64,000 bases of DNA from Labyrinthula sp. Ha (lineage: Eukaryota; Sar; Bigyra; Labyrinthulida; Labyrinthulaceae). Under the pieces are notes generated by a model. That model did not search any database. It had not been told where the DNA came from and saw only the letters and a program-made list of their open reading frames with translations. The translations under genes were made by a program, and so were the position numbers. Where the stretch lies: NCBI GenBank assembly GCA_015227615.1, contig JAALGZ010000078.1, positions 34,990 through 98,989 on the forward strand. The letters run 5' to 3'. Below, piece after piece: positions 45,780 through 57,607 of this stretch (within the stretch, counting starts at the first letter, position 1; each line of letters starts with the position of its first letter).

Positions 45780-45930
45780 GCAGTTCTTGTCTTTCTGCAA
45801 GGAGAAGAATTGTTATCTTCAAAGATATTGCAAGGACAAGTTTGATGATTGGTTAAAGCAGCCAATAGGATTTTGCGTTCATCAGCTGATTATAGAAGAC
45901 AAATTTTGAAACCATACAAAAATATCATAA

Positions 45931-46260
45931 ATGTCAGCTTTCAAGAAATTAATTCCGCTTGCAGGTAAAATGAATAAATTTGAGTGAAATATAGATAGAA
46001 TATTAATTAAAAGAGCTCAGCAAGTTCAAAAAACAGCAGCTGGAATATACTTGCCTGAATCCGCACAACAAAAAGAGAGAACTGGTGAGGTAATGGCCGT
46101 TGGACCAGGAGCTAGAGATCAACAGGGAAATGTAATACCTATGTCAGTTATTGTTGGAGATACTGTTTTGTTGCCTGAATATGGTGGACAGAATTTAGAG
46201 CTTGATGGCGAAGAATTTCAATTGTTTAGGGATCAGGATTTACTTGGTAAATTCGAATAA
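45931..46260 (+). CDS. HSPE1: 10-kDa chaperonin, mitochondrial HSP10/GroES (2 exons)
   Basis: Co-chaperonin that caps the HSP60 ring in the mitochondrial matrix. Exons are 45931-45964 and 45995-46260; removing a 30-nt intron gives 99 residues, the usual size. The junction restores KKLIPLADRILIKRAQ, the conserved N-terminal beta-strand. The mobile loop that docks HSP60 is QKTAAGIYLPES. GEVMAVGPGARD and VGDTVLLPEYGG are the typical core motifs, and the end is FRDQDLLGKFE. There is no separate leader, which is normal for mitochondrial HSP10. Its stop is only 19 bp from the stop of the convergent FUN14 gene. Confidence 0.95.
45965..45994 (+). other. Ultrashort intron, 30 nt (HSP10)
   Basis: Starts GTAAAA, ends AAATATAG, phase 1. 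Removal joins the two halves of the conserved HSP10 beta-strand. Retention gives an in-frame TGA inside the intron. Confidence 0.93.
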
Positions 46261-46279
46261 ACATAAACAGATTTTTATA

Positions 46280-46717
46280 CTATGTTCGTGTAAAACCTAT
46301 GTATAATCCAGCTGATAAACCAGTAGCACCTGCGCCCCCAAAGGTAAGTATACCAAGGGTTTTCTTCACATAATAATTTATATCTTTGACGCCAACTTTT
46401 CCGTCTCCAGTAGTGTCCAGCATAGCTGTTGCATCAGACTTGATCTTTCCCCAATTTACTGATATATATCCGGCATAGCTTAAACCTTGAAGACCAAGAA
46501 ATGCAACCCCAGAAACAAGCATCACAACTTTTGCTGCTTGTTTTATAGCATATCCGCAGCACACACCAAGAAGACCTCCAAAACCCAATTTTGATGTTAT
46601 TTGCCATATAGAATTGGTAATTGTGGTTTCCAAAACCTTCATTTTTGCAATCTCCCCATCGTTTTCAACAGGAATCGTAACTTCTTCTCCTTCTTTAAGT
46701 TCTTCGGCAGCTCCCAT
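46280..46717 (-). CDS. FUN14-domain membrane protein with EF-hand-like loop
   Basis: 145 residues from ATG (MGAAEELKEG); the frame runs 24 nt further upstream but only to GTG. FUN14 proteins sit in the outer mitochondrial (or chloroplast) membrane; the animal member FUNDC1 is a mitophagy receptor. Residues about 43-90 hold the family core, LGFGGLLGVCCGYAIKQAAK followed by a hydrophobic helix and GLQGLSYAGYISVNW. Residues about 97-110 contain DTTGDGKVGVKD, which has the spacing of an EF-hand calcium loop; such a loop recurs in plant and algal relatives. A further hydrophobic helix closes the protein. No LC3-interacting motif of the FUNDC1 type is seen at the N-terminus, so a mitophagy role is not supported by sequence. 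Confidence 0.82.
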   Translation of the reverse strand: MGAAEELKEGEEVTIPVENDGEIAKMKVLETTITNSIWQITSKLGFGGLLGVCCGYAIKQAAKVVMLVSGVAFLGLQGLSYAGYISVNWGKIKSDATAMLDTTGDGKVGVKDINYYVKKTLGILTFGGAGATGLSAGLYIGFTRT

Positions 46718-46911
46718 TTCTTTAAAAGCACAGTAATTCACTATCGAAATAATGCAAAAAATTATCCAAAAGTAAGCCGTTTATTTCATATTTTCACCTT
46801 TAAATATTTTCTGTATACAACTATTACACCTACATAAAAATGACACTATTCAAAGTTCAAACATACGACTAAACAATTCTCTTTACATAACAAAACTATT
46901 AACAAAAGTTT

Positions 46912-47799
46912 TTATTGAACAAACCAGTTATGATTCACAGCTTCCTCTGCACGTATTCTGTCGGAAACTCTCTTTGTTAGCATTCTCTTCACTAGATCTT
47001 TTCCTTCTACACTAATACTTCCCCAAATATCATGCTCAAAACTAAATCTACCCTTCACGATCATGTCGTAGACACTAAATCCAGTTGCATCGTAAAACGG
47101 AGGCATGTTACTAAGCAACATGTACAAAATTACCCCACAACCCCAAATATCTACTTCTTTTCCATATCCAGTTTGTTTCTTTCGCTTTACTAAAACAACT
47201 TCTGGAGCTACATAGTAACTACTGCCACACACAGTAACACATCTTTGACTGTCCTCTGTAACTCTTGTGGCCAGTCCAAAGTCAATAACTTTGATTTCAA
47301 TGTTACACTGAGTAGAAGTTTCAGATACATCACTCAAGAGAATATTTTCAAGTTTTAGATCTCGATGAATTATGTTCATATCATCCAAATATAGCAAAAC
47401 AGATATGATTTGAACCAGAATATTTCGTGTGACATTTTCTGAGAGTGGTCCTTTCATCTTTAAGTATCCAAAGAGCTCACCATAAGGGCAGAATTCAAGG
47501 TATATTTTCGATACGTTCGCGAATGTTTCTGAGAAATAATACCTTGAGATGTTAGGGTGGTTCAATGTTGCGAGTAAGTCAATCTCCTTTTGGACTTTGG
47601 ATCGTCTTTTAGGTTGAGATACGTCTTGAATCTTACAAGCGAGAATTTGAGGGGCGTGAGGAGATGGTGTTGTCAAATGTGCTGTATATACTTTTCCATT
47701 AGCTCCTTTTCCAATCTTCTTATGTAACTTATACTTTTGTGTACGTTTAGTGAGATGCTTTGATAGTACTTGGTTCTGTATGAAGCTTAAATTAAACAT
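46912..47799 (-). CDS. CAMK/AMPK-like serine/threonine protein kinase
   Basis: 295 residues from the first in-frame ATG; the frame extends 54 nt to a TTG after a stop. It is little more than a kinase domain, starting about residue 23. Landmarks are IGKGANGKVYTAHL at 29-42, Lys56 in ACKI, Glu72, HRDLKLEN at 145-152, DFG at 173-175, the activation segment CGSSYYVAPE at 191-200, and DIWGCGVILYMLLSNMPPF. All catalytic residues are present and the CGS(S)xYVAPE loop is typical of CAMK-group kinases. There is no calmodulin-binding or EF-hand extension. It is 194 bp downstream of the FUN14 start, same strand. Confidence 0.88.
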   Translation of the reverse strand: MFNLSFIQNQVLSKHLTKRTQKYKLHKKIGKGANGKVYTAHLTTPSPHAPQILACKIQDVSQPKRRSKVQKEIDLLATLNHPNISRYYFSETFANVSKIYLEFCPYGELFGYLKMKGPLSENVTRNILVQIISVLLYLDDMNIIHRDLKLENILLSDVSETSTQCNIEIKVIDFGLATRVTEDSQRCVTVCGSSYYVAPEVVLVKRKKQTGYGKEVDIWGCGVILYMLLSNMPPFYDATGFSVYDMIVKGRFSFEHDIWGSISVEGKDLVKRMLTKRVSDRIRAEEAVNHNWFVQ

Positions 47800-50700
47800 T
47801 ATATCTTTCTTTGAATGGTTTAGATTTGATATCAGCTTTGTACTATTTTCCAAATTTGACTCTTTCTACAATGTAATGTTAGTTTGTAGTTATTATCTTA
47901 AAATTACGCAAGTTGTTTAAATATCGACACGTTTCCTTTTACTTTATTGTATTTACTGATGTGTAAATAATATTGTTACGAAAATTGTGAGAGTGGCCGA
48001 TTTGGTACCATTTTCTGGGAATATGGCTGAATATATACTTCTATACCAATTTCGTCATGTTTGTACGCAATTTCTAAGAATATGATTCTGTGTAATAATA
48101 TGTGTGTACACATACTATATAATTGATCATAAAACTGCAGTCATAATTATATATTTGTTGACATGTTTTGGACAAATATTATATGAACTAGATAAATATA
48201 GAATAAAGCTGTAAGTTAGGTTATATTTGTTTATTTTTTGTTTACTCTTCGTAGTTTTATTAGATAGTTTTTTATTTAGTGTGTTTGAAACTGTTTATCG
48301 CAATGGTTTTGGGACTCTATGATTTTCTTAAAAACTATTGGTGTCCTTAACAATGGAGGAAAATATCTCGTTTATGATCTGAGATAGCACCAAGTACAAA
48401 GTCCTGCCCTACCAACGAGAATAAGGTACCTAAGTCTTTATTAATTGACTGGTTCACACTGTACTATTGCTGTAACAAGAGTTTATATTCGTATGAAACC
48501 TCAAATTCAACTGTTCTTCAAGCTACTCATAAGACAGAACCTAAGTGTGCAAATGATTATTTTCAATATTTCTTAGAATGTTTATATGCGAATAAGTTCC
48601 TTGTTCCACTTTTATTCAGCGGCTAATGACCAGTTACAAAAATAATAAGACCATTTGGTGCTCTCTGCTCAAGTCCAGAAAGGCGACATTGCATAATATC
48701 TCTCAACTCTTTATGCTGGCTAAGCCCATAGCTTTCTGTCACATTGCAGTTTCCTTGCATACCTTGGTCCATAGTTACAGTTCATCTCATGAGTTTAATT
48801 AGCAGCGACAATATCTTTGACAGGTAGTTCTAAGAATGTTTCCATCTTTTAGTTAAATTTGCATGGCTTAAAGTTTGTTAAAATCATTTAAGACTGCATC
48901 AGTAGTGATATTAACTGTGCATCAGAGTACCCGAGCACCCTGTTGCTACGTGAGGATTAACATATAGGTAGTACTAGAAGTTAGTGTAGCAGTGACAGCG
49001 CCAGCAATAATTTTGGGCAACTTCAGTTAAATTATAAGTTATCCAATGAAAACATCAAAAGAGCATTACTTTGCGATTAACAGCTTAAAGTTTTGAGCAA
49101 AAAAAAACATATTACTTGAATCTTAAGTCAGTCAATAAGTTGCAAACAAAGTATTCGTGATACAATTAAACCTTAGTAAGTCTACAATATAGTTAAGCAA
49201 AGTAATCCAGTAAAATACGGTCAAAAGAATCACGACTAGTAAATAATTTATCAACCATGAGGCATTGGCTTTAATGGAAAGGCTTCTAAAGCTTTAAAAC
49301 AAGTAGCTTTAGGTCATTTACCTAATACTCTATTTGTCTCCCCAGAAGTTTTAAATTACTGAAGTAAACTCGTCTTTATCGCCTACACAGCAGCTGACAA
49401 ATATTTTAGCGACGACCTATATTACGGCTTTAAGGTGATTTCAGCTTGAAGTAGCCGTGCAGGCGCATGAACAACTCTTCTTTGAGTAATGCTTGTGTAA
49501 AGGGTTTCATCTCTACGGAATACATATGGGATGATCCCAGTTGTATCACTTTATCTCATGTTGCGGAAGAAAAAGAAAAGTCTTTCCCGGGTAAGTAAAA
49601 TTCTTTGCGCAAAGTATATTCTTAAGGCAAATTATCGTACTTCCGTCGCATGTACGCGAACTGGCTTGTGGGTGATGTTCGTTATCAAAATATAAACGAT
49701 GGGTACCGGTATATTCTGGTAAGAATTCTTAACGGTAACAACTGGTTTAAGATTTGAGTAAGTGGTAAGCAATTAGACTCCAATAAAACTTTAGGTGTAA
49801 CGCTATGTTCCTTTCCTGGATAATCCACCAGAATATACTTTTCTTCCTATCTGAAGCCAATACCAAGCAAGGTTAACAAAAAGCTTAAAAAATACGAGTT
49901 CCGTGAACGAGAGAATAGAAAGCCAGCAAAAAAATGCAGGAGTGACTTTAAGAAACGACTTACCACTGGCAGAAAAAACTTTTGTCGAGGCTCTCTACTG
50001 ATTTTATTGCTGTTATCAGTTAATATGTGCGATCTTTTTGTTTTTTTTGTGAGAGGCGTTATTTTTGAAGTAACTTGAATAAGCATATAAACTTATTTCT
50101 AAGAAGAAGTCAAAAAATATTTTTATGTAATTACGAAATTTTACTGGTAATACATTATTAAGATGAAAATTGACTGTGCATCTTATGTTAGCAAAGATGC
50201 TGAAGTTCTAGGATAATAGTTTTCAATAGTTACAACAGTGAAGAAATCTGAGGTAAAATGTTAAAAAATTTACGAATTGTATGTTTCTTGTGCGCTTAAC
50301 CTTGTTATAAGCTATTACTTCTATAGGTTTGTGCTGTTTTGAAGGTATTTTGAGGCAATGTTTGTTTGAGAAGAGCACAGGGCGAGTTTCCGGCGAATGC
50401 AGATTCTACCGCATATCGGAAATTAACGGTAATTTTACCGGTAACATGCGATAAGGATTCAAAGGTTATTTTCTTACCGGGTCTTACCGTTTTTTTTATA
50501 ACGAACTCTATTTGTGTGTGACTGTTCTTGGAAGAATGTTGAGCTAGATCGAAAGTTGATGGAATCCCAGAATTACCCCTGTAGTGACGGTAACGACTAA
50601 CAAGTAACAACTTAACTTAGCTTGCTTCAAGCTACCAGTGTGTCAAGTGGTAACCTAAAGTTGTTCAACGAAACGACCTGGAGAACAAAGAAAATAAAGC

Positions 50701-53700
50701 CACCTGGGTCATAATAAGAACAAGGTTTTCTGGCCGCAAGAGGTGCAACTCAGTAAGGTATATTGTGCAAGTTTTTTTCTACTGTCTATATAGTACTTGT
50801 CAGAAGAAAGACATTTTCATAGATTTGTTTTAATATGATTATGGGTACACCTGGAATCTATAGGCAAAATAAAATTATAAAAATTAGTTCCATTTTGGTT
50901 ATAGTGTCATGGTTTTAAACTTATGTTTTTGAGTGTAGAAGTATCGTGAATGACTTTTCCAAGCAGCTAATTTATTCAATTCAATGTAACGCTTACAACA
51001 GCAAAAGGTTTAAAACGTTTTAACAGTTGTTACTACTGGTATTTTGTTTCGTTTTGGGGCTGTTCCTTCACCTGAAGAATTTTTGTAGGTTTGAACATCC
51101 AAGAGCTACGAGCGTTTGTACTGCCACATTTCTATGCACCTACATACATTGAAATATAGTTATTACAATTTAAATTAACTTTTGTGATAACCATGACCAT
51201 CATTAAGTGCCTTCTTTCTAGAATTTGGAAAGTATGTTCACTTATTCATCTTGGAAGATAGTTTGGGTTTTAACTCGTTAACTGAAATGAAGGAACTGTC
51301 AAGAGGTGATATAATTTATTTATAAATATTGAAGTCAATAAGGTAGACTTTGAAATTACTTAAATTTTTTATTATTCAAATTTCTAGGGGAACTTAATTT
51401 TCATAGACCTAATTTGAGAAAATCTATTCTATATTGTGTCGAATTGGATGAGAGCTCCTTAAAGCTTGATCGCAGCAATTTTCTTAGTTGAGAAGAGTTT
51501 CTTACTGCTATAACAAAATTGTACTCTAAATATCTTTAAATTTTTGCATCATAAGCCCGTGCTGTTATAATATCGATAATCGTTTAAACCGTTAAAGAGG
51601 TGATTTTTTTTGGAGAGAATTGAGGCAAGGACTGCATAACATTTTCTTGTTTCTTCAATCTGTTCTGAATGACTAGGGGTAGTTGTAGATGACCCCACAC
51701 AAAGTCCGCCAGTTTAATAGAAATAAAACCAAAAAGAAGTGTATACAAATAATTTAGAACAAAAATATTAGCCGAATTGCATGAGGGTCATGAAAGAGAG
51801 AACCAAGGTTCTTGCCATTCCAAGATTATACTACTAAGTTGAAATATAACGTGCTCTTTACTTGAACTTTTCCTAACTTCAGGCAATATGAAACAATGTC
51901 TAAAAGGGACTGAATCATTTTCTGGAAAAACAAGATTCAGAAGATAAAAAAACTCATAACTTTCATAATATTAATTCGCTTTGATACTCCTTACCAAGTG
52001 GTAGTCCTGTGACCAGGTAAATAAACAAATCAACATTGTCAGCCAGTTACTGCATAGCAGCCAAATCAATAACAGATCACACTTTCCATGAAAGTTTTCA
52101 GAGGAATTAACCATTTTTTACTACTATGATGCTAATATCGAGGTCAAAACTAGTACCGACGTTGCCATGTACCATTCAACGAGGTTGATCTGTGTTAAAC
52201 CGTGTATTGCTACCTCCATCAAAGAAAAGAGATATCTCCACAGAATTTATTGCCTCATTAATGTGGCCCCTATATAACTAGAAGAGTAAAACGTGAATCA
52301 TTTTTCCAATTTTCCAATTTTTGGTGCCTATTTTCAAGATAATGACTTACTTATCTATGTACATAAACGCGAGTTTCCTTTTTTATCTACTCCAGGGAAT
52401 GCTCTTCCCAAATAACCTTGATTTATAGCTCTGATCTCCCTGCTGGGGCCTGAAGAAGAAAATCTCCTATAAAACGAAGTATGGTGCTATATCATATTCA
52501 GAGCTGTCATTAGCTACACCATACATAACTAAACAATTGATGTTAGAAATATGTTTCCATAATAAGATAAAATGATTCTTTTTATATTTATATCAGTCAA
52601 GTAGTGGCTGTCTCGAAATATAAGAAAGGAATCGTTCATATGATGAAAAATATCCTATTTGCCCTGTTAATTCAATTGCTTAAGGATTTATCAAAATGTA
52701 ACCTGAACATATAATTTCAAGTGAACTAATTACTTCATTCATGTTTTAGGTCAAATATCGACGAGACAACCTGAAAATATCCTGCTGTTTTGCATAGTTC
52801 TTAATGGATAGTTAATAGATCTGTTTAACGAGTATTTCACTAACAACCACAACCTATCAAGTTGTGGGCAACGCTTAACTTAATGCTTTTATAGATATCT
52901 TAAACTCAATTTCTCCTCTATCATCTGTTAAATTAATTAGAGTTGAATAAGCCCTAATAGTCTTATCAGTGCTTGAAGTGTTTCCCATGGGGATTGTATG
53001 TCATCTGAAACATTTGTATGTTATTAAGAAGTTAATTAAGCAAAAACTTATGGGAAATGTTCTAGGCATCTTGCATCGTTAGTTTATCAAACGTAACAAA
53101 GTCATAGTTTGGAATATATGATATGTTCCTCTCACTGCCAAAGTTGAGGAATAAGGACACAAAATTTCATTATCCCGGTGTGTTTCGCACCCTTTACTTT
53201 GTGTACCAATAAGCTTTGTAAATATAATCCTTTCTATGTTTTACTAGAGGAAACCATTCTTGTCGTAAAATTTTGATGTCATTAGTGTGTTAAACATTAA
53301 ATTAACCGTTCACGCTACAAATGCAGTATATATGTGTAAAAAAACTTCACACTACCTGAGACGGTCTTCTTCAACTGGAGCAGGAACTGATTTCTTTCTG
53401 TAGGTAACGATAGTTGGTATTAATGTTTCCTCTCAGATAACAAAAGTCGGATCACTAAGAACACTAAATATAAAGGAAATATTTTATCATAAAAAAACTA
53501 ACAACGATTTCAAGTTCATCTTGTATAGATAATGTTGCGGATAACAGGACTAGAAGAAATGAGATAAGAATCCATATTCCTGTTTTTTGTATTACTAGTT
53601 ATTCACACCACTGCTAAATTCCAACTAGGAATTGGATTCGTTATGAATTATCAAGAATTGTTTGATAATTGTTTTGGTTCTGATTGTTCATAAAGGAATT

Positions 53701-56421
53701 GGGATATTGAATTCTATCGACTGATATTACTTTTACTCTGATTATCAATAGATTACTCTTGAAAAACTGGGTCACCGGTAAAGAAGCTTGCCTAGAACCA
53801 GAGATGTGAAAGCTCTGTCATGGTGAAGAACCTTAGTGCATCACGGAATAGGGATTTGAGATGCTGTGCGTATGTTATGAAAACAAGACTTTTCTATATC
53901 AACCTATTGCAAAAACTAAAAAGGCAAATAACTATATATCTAGAGTTTTAGAATTCTGGATAATACCATTTTTGTGCTGATTAGCGTCGTCTTTCTCGAC
54001 TTAAACGGATTGCCAAACATCAGTTTTAATATGATTCAACTACCCGAATGCAAGGGAACATATTTCATTACAACCTAGGTGAAACTGATGACAACCGGTC
54101 TAGCAACAAAACTTCCTTCAGATTCTCTGGTAATTTGCAGGGGAGATATAGATGATAATTAGAAGTATTGCAGAGTTTAATTATCATACCCCTGCAGGTA
54201 AGTACCTAACATACTAATTACCCACTTTATATAAATCGTGCAGAAGAGAAAAAGCAGAGCTCCGGTTGCACGCTTTTGTCTGTTGTGGAATATGTATCGA
54301 GTCTCTCTAGACATGTGTCCTTTTGTTTAATGTTGGGTTTGATGTAATCTGGGAAGATGGGAATTCTTTTAAGAAATTTGTATTTGCAGCTACTGGGTGG
54401 TGAGTACATTGTCAAGGTTGACTCGAAGTTTCCGTGTGTTATCTAGGAGGAAGTGGCAGGTATATTTTGGTGCATATATGTGTACTTCTGTTTAAAATTG
54501 TGATTATGTTTTGATTTTCTGGATGAAGGCCTAAAAGCATGGAAAATAATGTTAGAAGAACTCGTAACACAGAGCTCTCTTGCTGAGAACTGAAGGTATG
54601 CTTGTGAGAGGATTGAATGTTCTAGTCATATATGCACTTCTTAAACCCACCTGTTTGCTTTGTGGTGTATGGGGAAATGATATTTGGATTGTTGCCCGTC
54701 ACTATTTTTAACTAAGTTAAATACCAGTGTTTACACCCTGTCTCTTGTACTTGTGGTATTACCCAACTTTTTGAAAACTTCCATTCTAACAAAGCATTTG
54801 CTTCAGCTGCTACAGATGGTTCCTGCAACAGGTATTAATTTCCTCTACTTTTAAAGACGAAACCTCAAAAACCCTAGACTAGCTAGTTACCTATGTCGAT
54901 GGTTGTGCATTTTTTGTATTGATAATATATAGAAAATAATTTTTCTATAGGTTGCAACTTGCGAGAGCAAGTTGACTTTTACAATACACATATCACCAAC
55001 GTTCAGCAAGTGAACTCAGAGATCCTTCATTTCACAATCACTGACGGGTCCTAAAATCCTTTTAGATTCCAGGTCGGGAAAATTCCGATTCAGAAAGGGT
55101 TGTTGACCATTATTTTCTGTTTTCCAAAATCTTATCAGTTAAAATGGCAGCATATTACTTTGTGTACGAAAATTTTCAATGATACTTTGACTCGAGACGA
55201 TAAGAAGTACAAGCTTGAATTATAGTGCCTATACTTCGGTGTCTTCTGTATTCTTCAATGGCACAAGATATGAATCTGGTTAGCATCTAAGTATGTTCCT
55301 GGTAAGACTTAGTGTTAAAATATACATAGGTGAAATATAATTTCATTGAAATTAATATTTGTTCTCCGTTCATCGGAAAACTACAATTTGACTCATATCA
55401 AACTAGAAACCCACTTTCAAGAATTAAAAAACTTTTTAAACGTTTCAGTATGTCTGATTTTATTTCAGCTATGGGTTCTGGGGAGAATAGTTCATAAACA
55501 TCAAGAGATTCTTGGTATCCCGTATTGCTTTTCCTGACAGCAAACTCTTATTTGAAAAAACTCGAATAGTGTTTGGTTTTCCAGAATTAACAACACTATT
55601 AACGATTTCTTCTTCTTTAACTACTTTATTGCAAATAGAGTCGTGCCTTCTTATTCATCTTAATAACATGTTCTTTCTAGTTACTAATACTTGTAGATAA
55701 TCAAAAATTTAAGCCTCTTATGTATTTAAGCCATATCTTTTGTCATAAAATTGAACTTACACTTAATCACAAAAAAGACAAAATTCTTGGCAGTAAGATA
55801 CTGCCAAACTGCATCCACATTGAACTATCGTGCTTATTTGAGAACACCGTTTGGATTTTACAAGTTTGTTGATTATATTAAATACATGATGTGCTTTATC
55901 TCTGTTTGTTCTATCATATGATATTTCTATATTCTTGTGTTAAAGCTATAAACAGTGGTTAATTCATAAGGACACTGCCGTGTTTCGCAACGGATAATTA
56001 TCCACACATGACTTGCATAAACTTTAAATACTGTGGAGAAAATATATTATTAATCTTACAGTTTTATATTCCAACACGTCGATGTTATTTCTTTCCGCAG
56101 GACAAACAATTTTCGAAGAGGAGGAGTTTCTTTAGTTGTTCTCATGTGATTTCTGCCTGATACTTTATTGCCGAGGCTTATTTGTTCATAAAACTATGAG
56201 TGGCACTGTAAGAATCAATGCATAGATTGGTTAAAGCCTTAAGTTTAAAGCCAAAAACAGGTTTCATTTGGTTTTTAGATTATCTGTACCGAGCTACCCA
56301 AAATAAATCATAACGATGTTTTGAACAGAACGCTAGCATATATGATTCCTCAATGGTATATTACCGTGCAGAAGACAGATAAACTCTGGCTTAACAATAA
56401 ACATAAGTGCAAATATAAAAA
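47800..56421. other. Longest gene-poor tract, 8.6 kb
   Basis: No gene, RNA or mobile element could be supported. Open frames at 49847-50086, 50305-50610, 54227-54415 (minus) and 55346-55700 (plus) are of chance length, and several lack ATG. Slightly GC-richer patches occur near 50300-50760. The last 300 bp should contain the carrier gene promoter. Confidence 0.6.
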
Positions 56422-57264
56422 ATGGCAATAGCAGGATTAATTGCAGGTTGTTTAGAAGCAATAGTGACTATGCCATTTGAGGTGGTTAAGACAAGGCAGC
56501 AAATAAGTACTACCCAGGGAAACAACAAACCTTTCAGCCTCTTGTACAAGACGAATTTCAGGTCATTGGCTGGCCTTAAATCTTTCTACACAGGGTTACC
56601 AGTTATGATGCTTCAAACTGGAGGAAAGGCTTGTATCAGGTTTTATTCGTATGATATTTTACAAACGCATCTAGGAGGGAATAAGTTACTCTCAGGAACA
56701 ATTGCTGGATGTTTAGAGGTACAAAGTTCCTTTCCCCTTCTTTTAGGCTGCTCTTTGGATAACACCTTGTGAAAGATTAAAAATTCTGCTGATAAAGCAC
56801 TCAAATGAACCCAAGAAATGGAATAGAATTGTTCAAAGTTTATACTCCTCTGGTCTTCGCGGTACTTACCAAGGAACTTCAGCAACTGTGATTCGCAACG
56901 GAGCCAGCGGTAAGTTTTCGTTTTATTCTTAGTATAGTTGGATTTCGGTTTGTACTGTTCGATTTCATTCAACCTTACGTAAACAATGCTGCAGCTTCTG
57001 GAGCTATCGTATTTGGTTTTTGTTATTTACTGTTAGGTTGGAGCTATCAGCACAGTCTTGAACAATCCAGTTGATGTTATCAAGTCAAAGATGCAAGCAG
57101 AAACAAAGGGAGTTAGTTTAGTGCAAGTTAGTGTTGATCTATTCAAGCGGGAAGGTGTTTTATACCTTTTCAAAACAGGACTAGGTGCTCGACTCCTCAA
57201 GATTACAATCGGCCAAGCTGTAATTTTTCAAACAGTTGACATCATGAAGAAAAATGGTTTTTGA
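56422..57264 (+). CDS. Mitochondrial carrier, tricarboxylate/citrate (SLC25A1/CTP1) type (4 exons)
   Basis: Inner-membrane solute carrier. Exons 56422-56718, 56747-56909, 56938-57008 and 57037-57264 join across three 28-nt introns into 252 residues. All three carrier repeats are visible. Repeat 1 has LIAGCLEAIVTMPFEVVKTR. Repeat 2 has TIAGCLEAALWITPCERLKI, with the first P of the signature kept. Repeat 3 has AIVGAISTVLNNPVDVIKSK. Citrate-carrier-like segments are YTGLPVMMLQTGGKACIRF, GLRGTYQGTSATVIRNGAS and the end KTGLGARLLKITIGQAVIF. The length is short for the family (about 290-310) because the N-terminus starts almost at the first signature. The citrate assignment is probable, not certain. 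Confidence 0.85.
56719..56746 (+). other. Ultrashort intron, 28 nt (carrier intron 1)
   Basis: Starts GTACAA and ends CTTCTTTTAG with a pyrimidine-rich 3' half; phase 0. Removal restores AGCLE-AALWITP of carrier repeat 2. Confidence 0.92.
56910..56937 (+). other. Ultrashort intron, 28 nt (carrier intron 2)
   Basis: Starts GTAAGT and ends TTAGTATAG; phase 1. An earlier TTAG, five nt upstream, would leave an in-frame TAG, so the last AG is used. Removal gives RNGASVGFRFVLFD. Confidence 0.88.
57009..57036 (+). other. Ultrashort intron, 28 nt (carrier intron 3)
   Basis: Starts GTATTT and ends ACTGTTAG; phase 0. Removal restores the repeat-3 GAIVGAIS glycine motif before the PVDVIKSK signature. 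Confidence 0.9.
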
Positions 57265-57344
57265 AACCTACGCCTGCTCCTTTCTACTGACGCTGCTCAC
57301 TCTCCAAGCTAAATAAGCACTAGTAGTAGTTTTTACTACAGTAG

Positions 57345-57551
57345 ATGAAAGTTCTTCTTGCCTTTTGCACTGTATGCGTTCTATTCCTCAGCTCTTGTTT
57401 TTCCTATGGAAGAGTTATTATTAACCCTAACATAAAGAAGTTACGAGTGGCTGAATATGACATTCCAAAGGTGGAAATAGACTGTATCAACTCAGTAATA
57501 CCACACAAAATCATCACAAATTTGTATGGTACTGGAACTAAAGGGCGATAA
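57345..57551 (+). CDS. Small secreted protein, unknown
   Basis: 68 residues with ATG start and TAA stop. Residues 1-21 (MKVLLAFCTVCVLFLSSCFS) are a clear signal peptide. The mature part of about 47 residues is Ile/Lys-rich with one Cys and ends KGR. It starts 80 bp after the carrier stop and ends 56 bp before the next gene, so it lies in a dense same-strand run of three genes. No family recognised. The signal peptide and placement favour a real gene. Confidence 0.5.
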   Translation: MKVLLAFCTVCVLFLSSCFSYGRVIINPNIKKLRVAEYDIPKVEIDCINSVIPHKIITNLYGTGTKGR

Positions 57552-57607
57552 TTCAATCCCTCAACAAAAAGTTACACAAAGAAAGAACAACAAGAAAGAG
57601 TTAAAGT

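Noticed and set aside
45780-45800. Upstream non-ATG starts for the FAD oxidoreductase, FUN14, CAMK-like kinase and HGD kinase
   Set aside because: All four longer frames begin at TTG or GTG; the first ATG keeps the whole conserved domain in each case.
47990-48035. GAGAGTGGCCGA resembling a tRNA-Ser/Leu D-arm
   Set aside because: No matching T-arm or acceptor stem follows.
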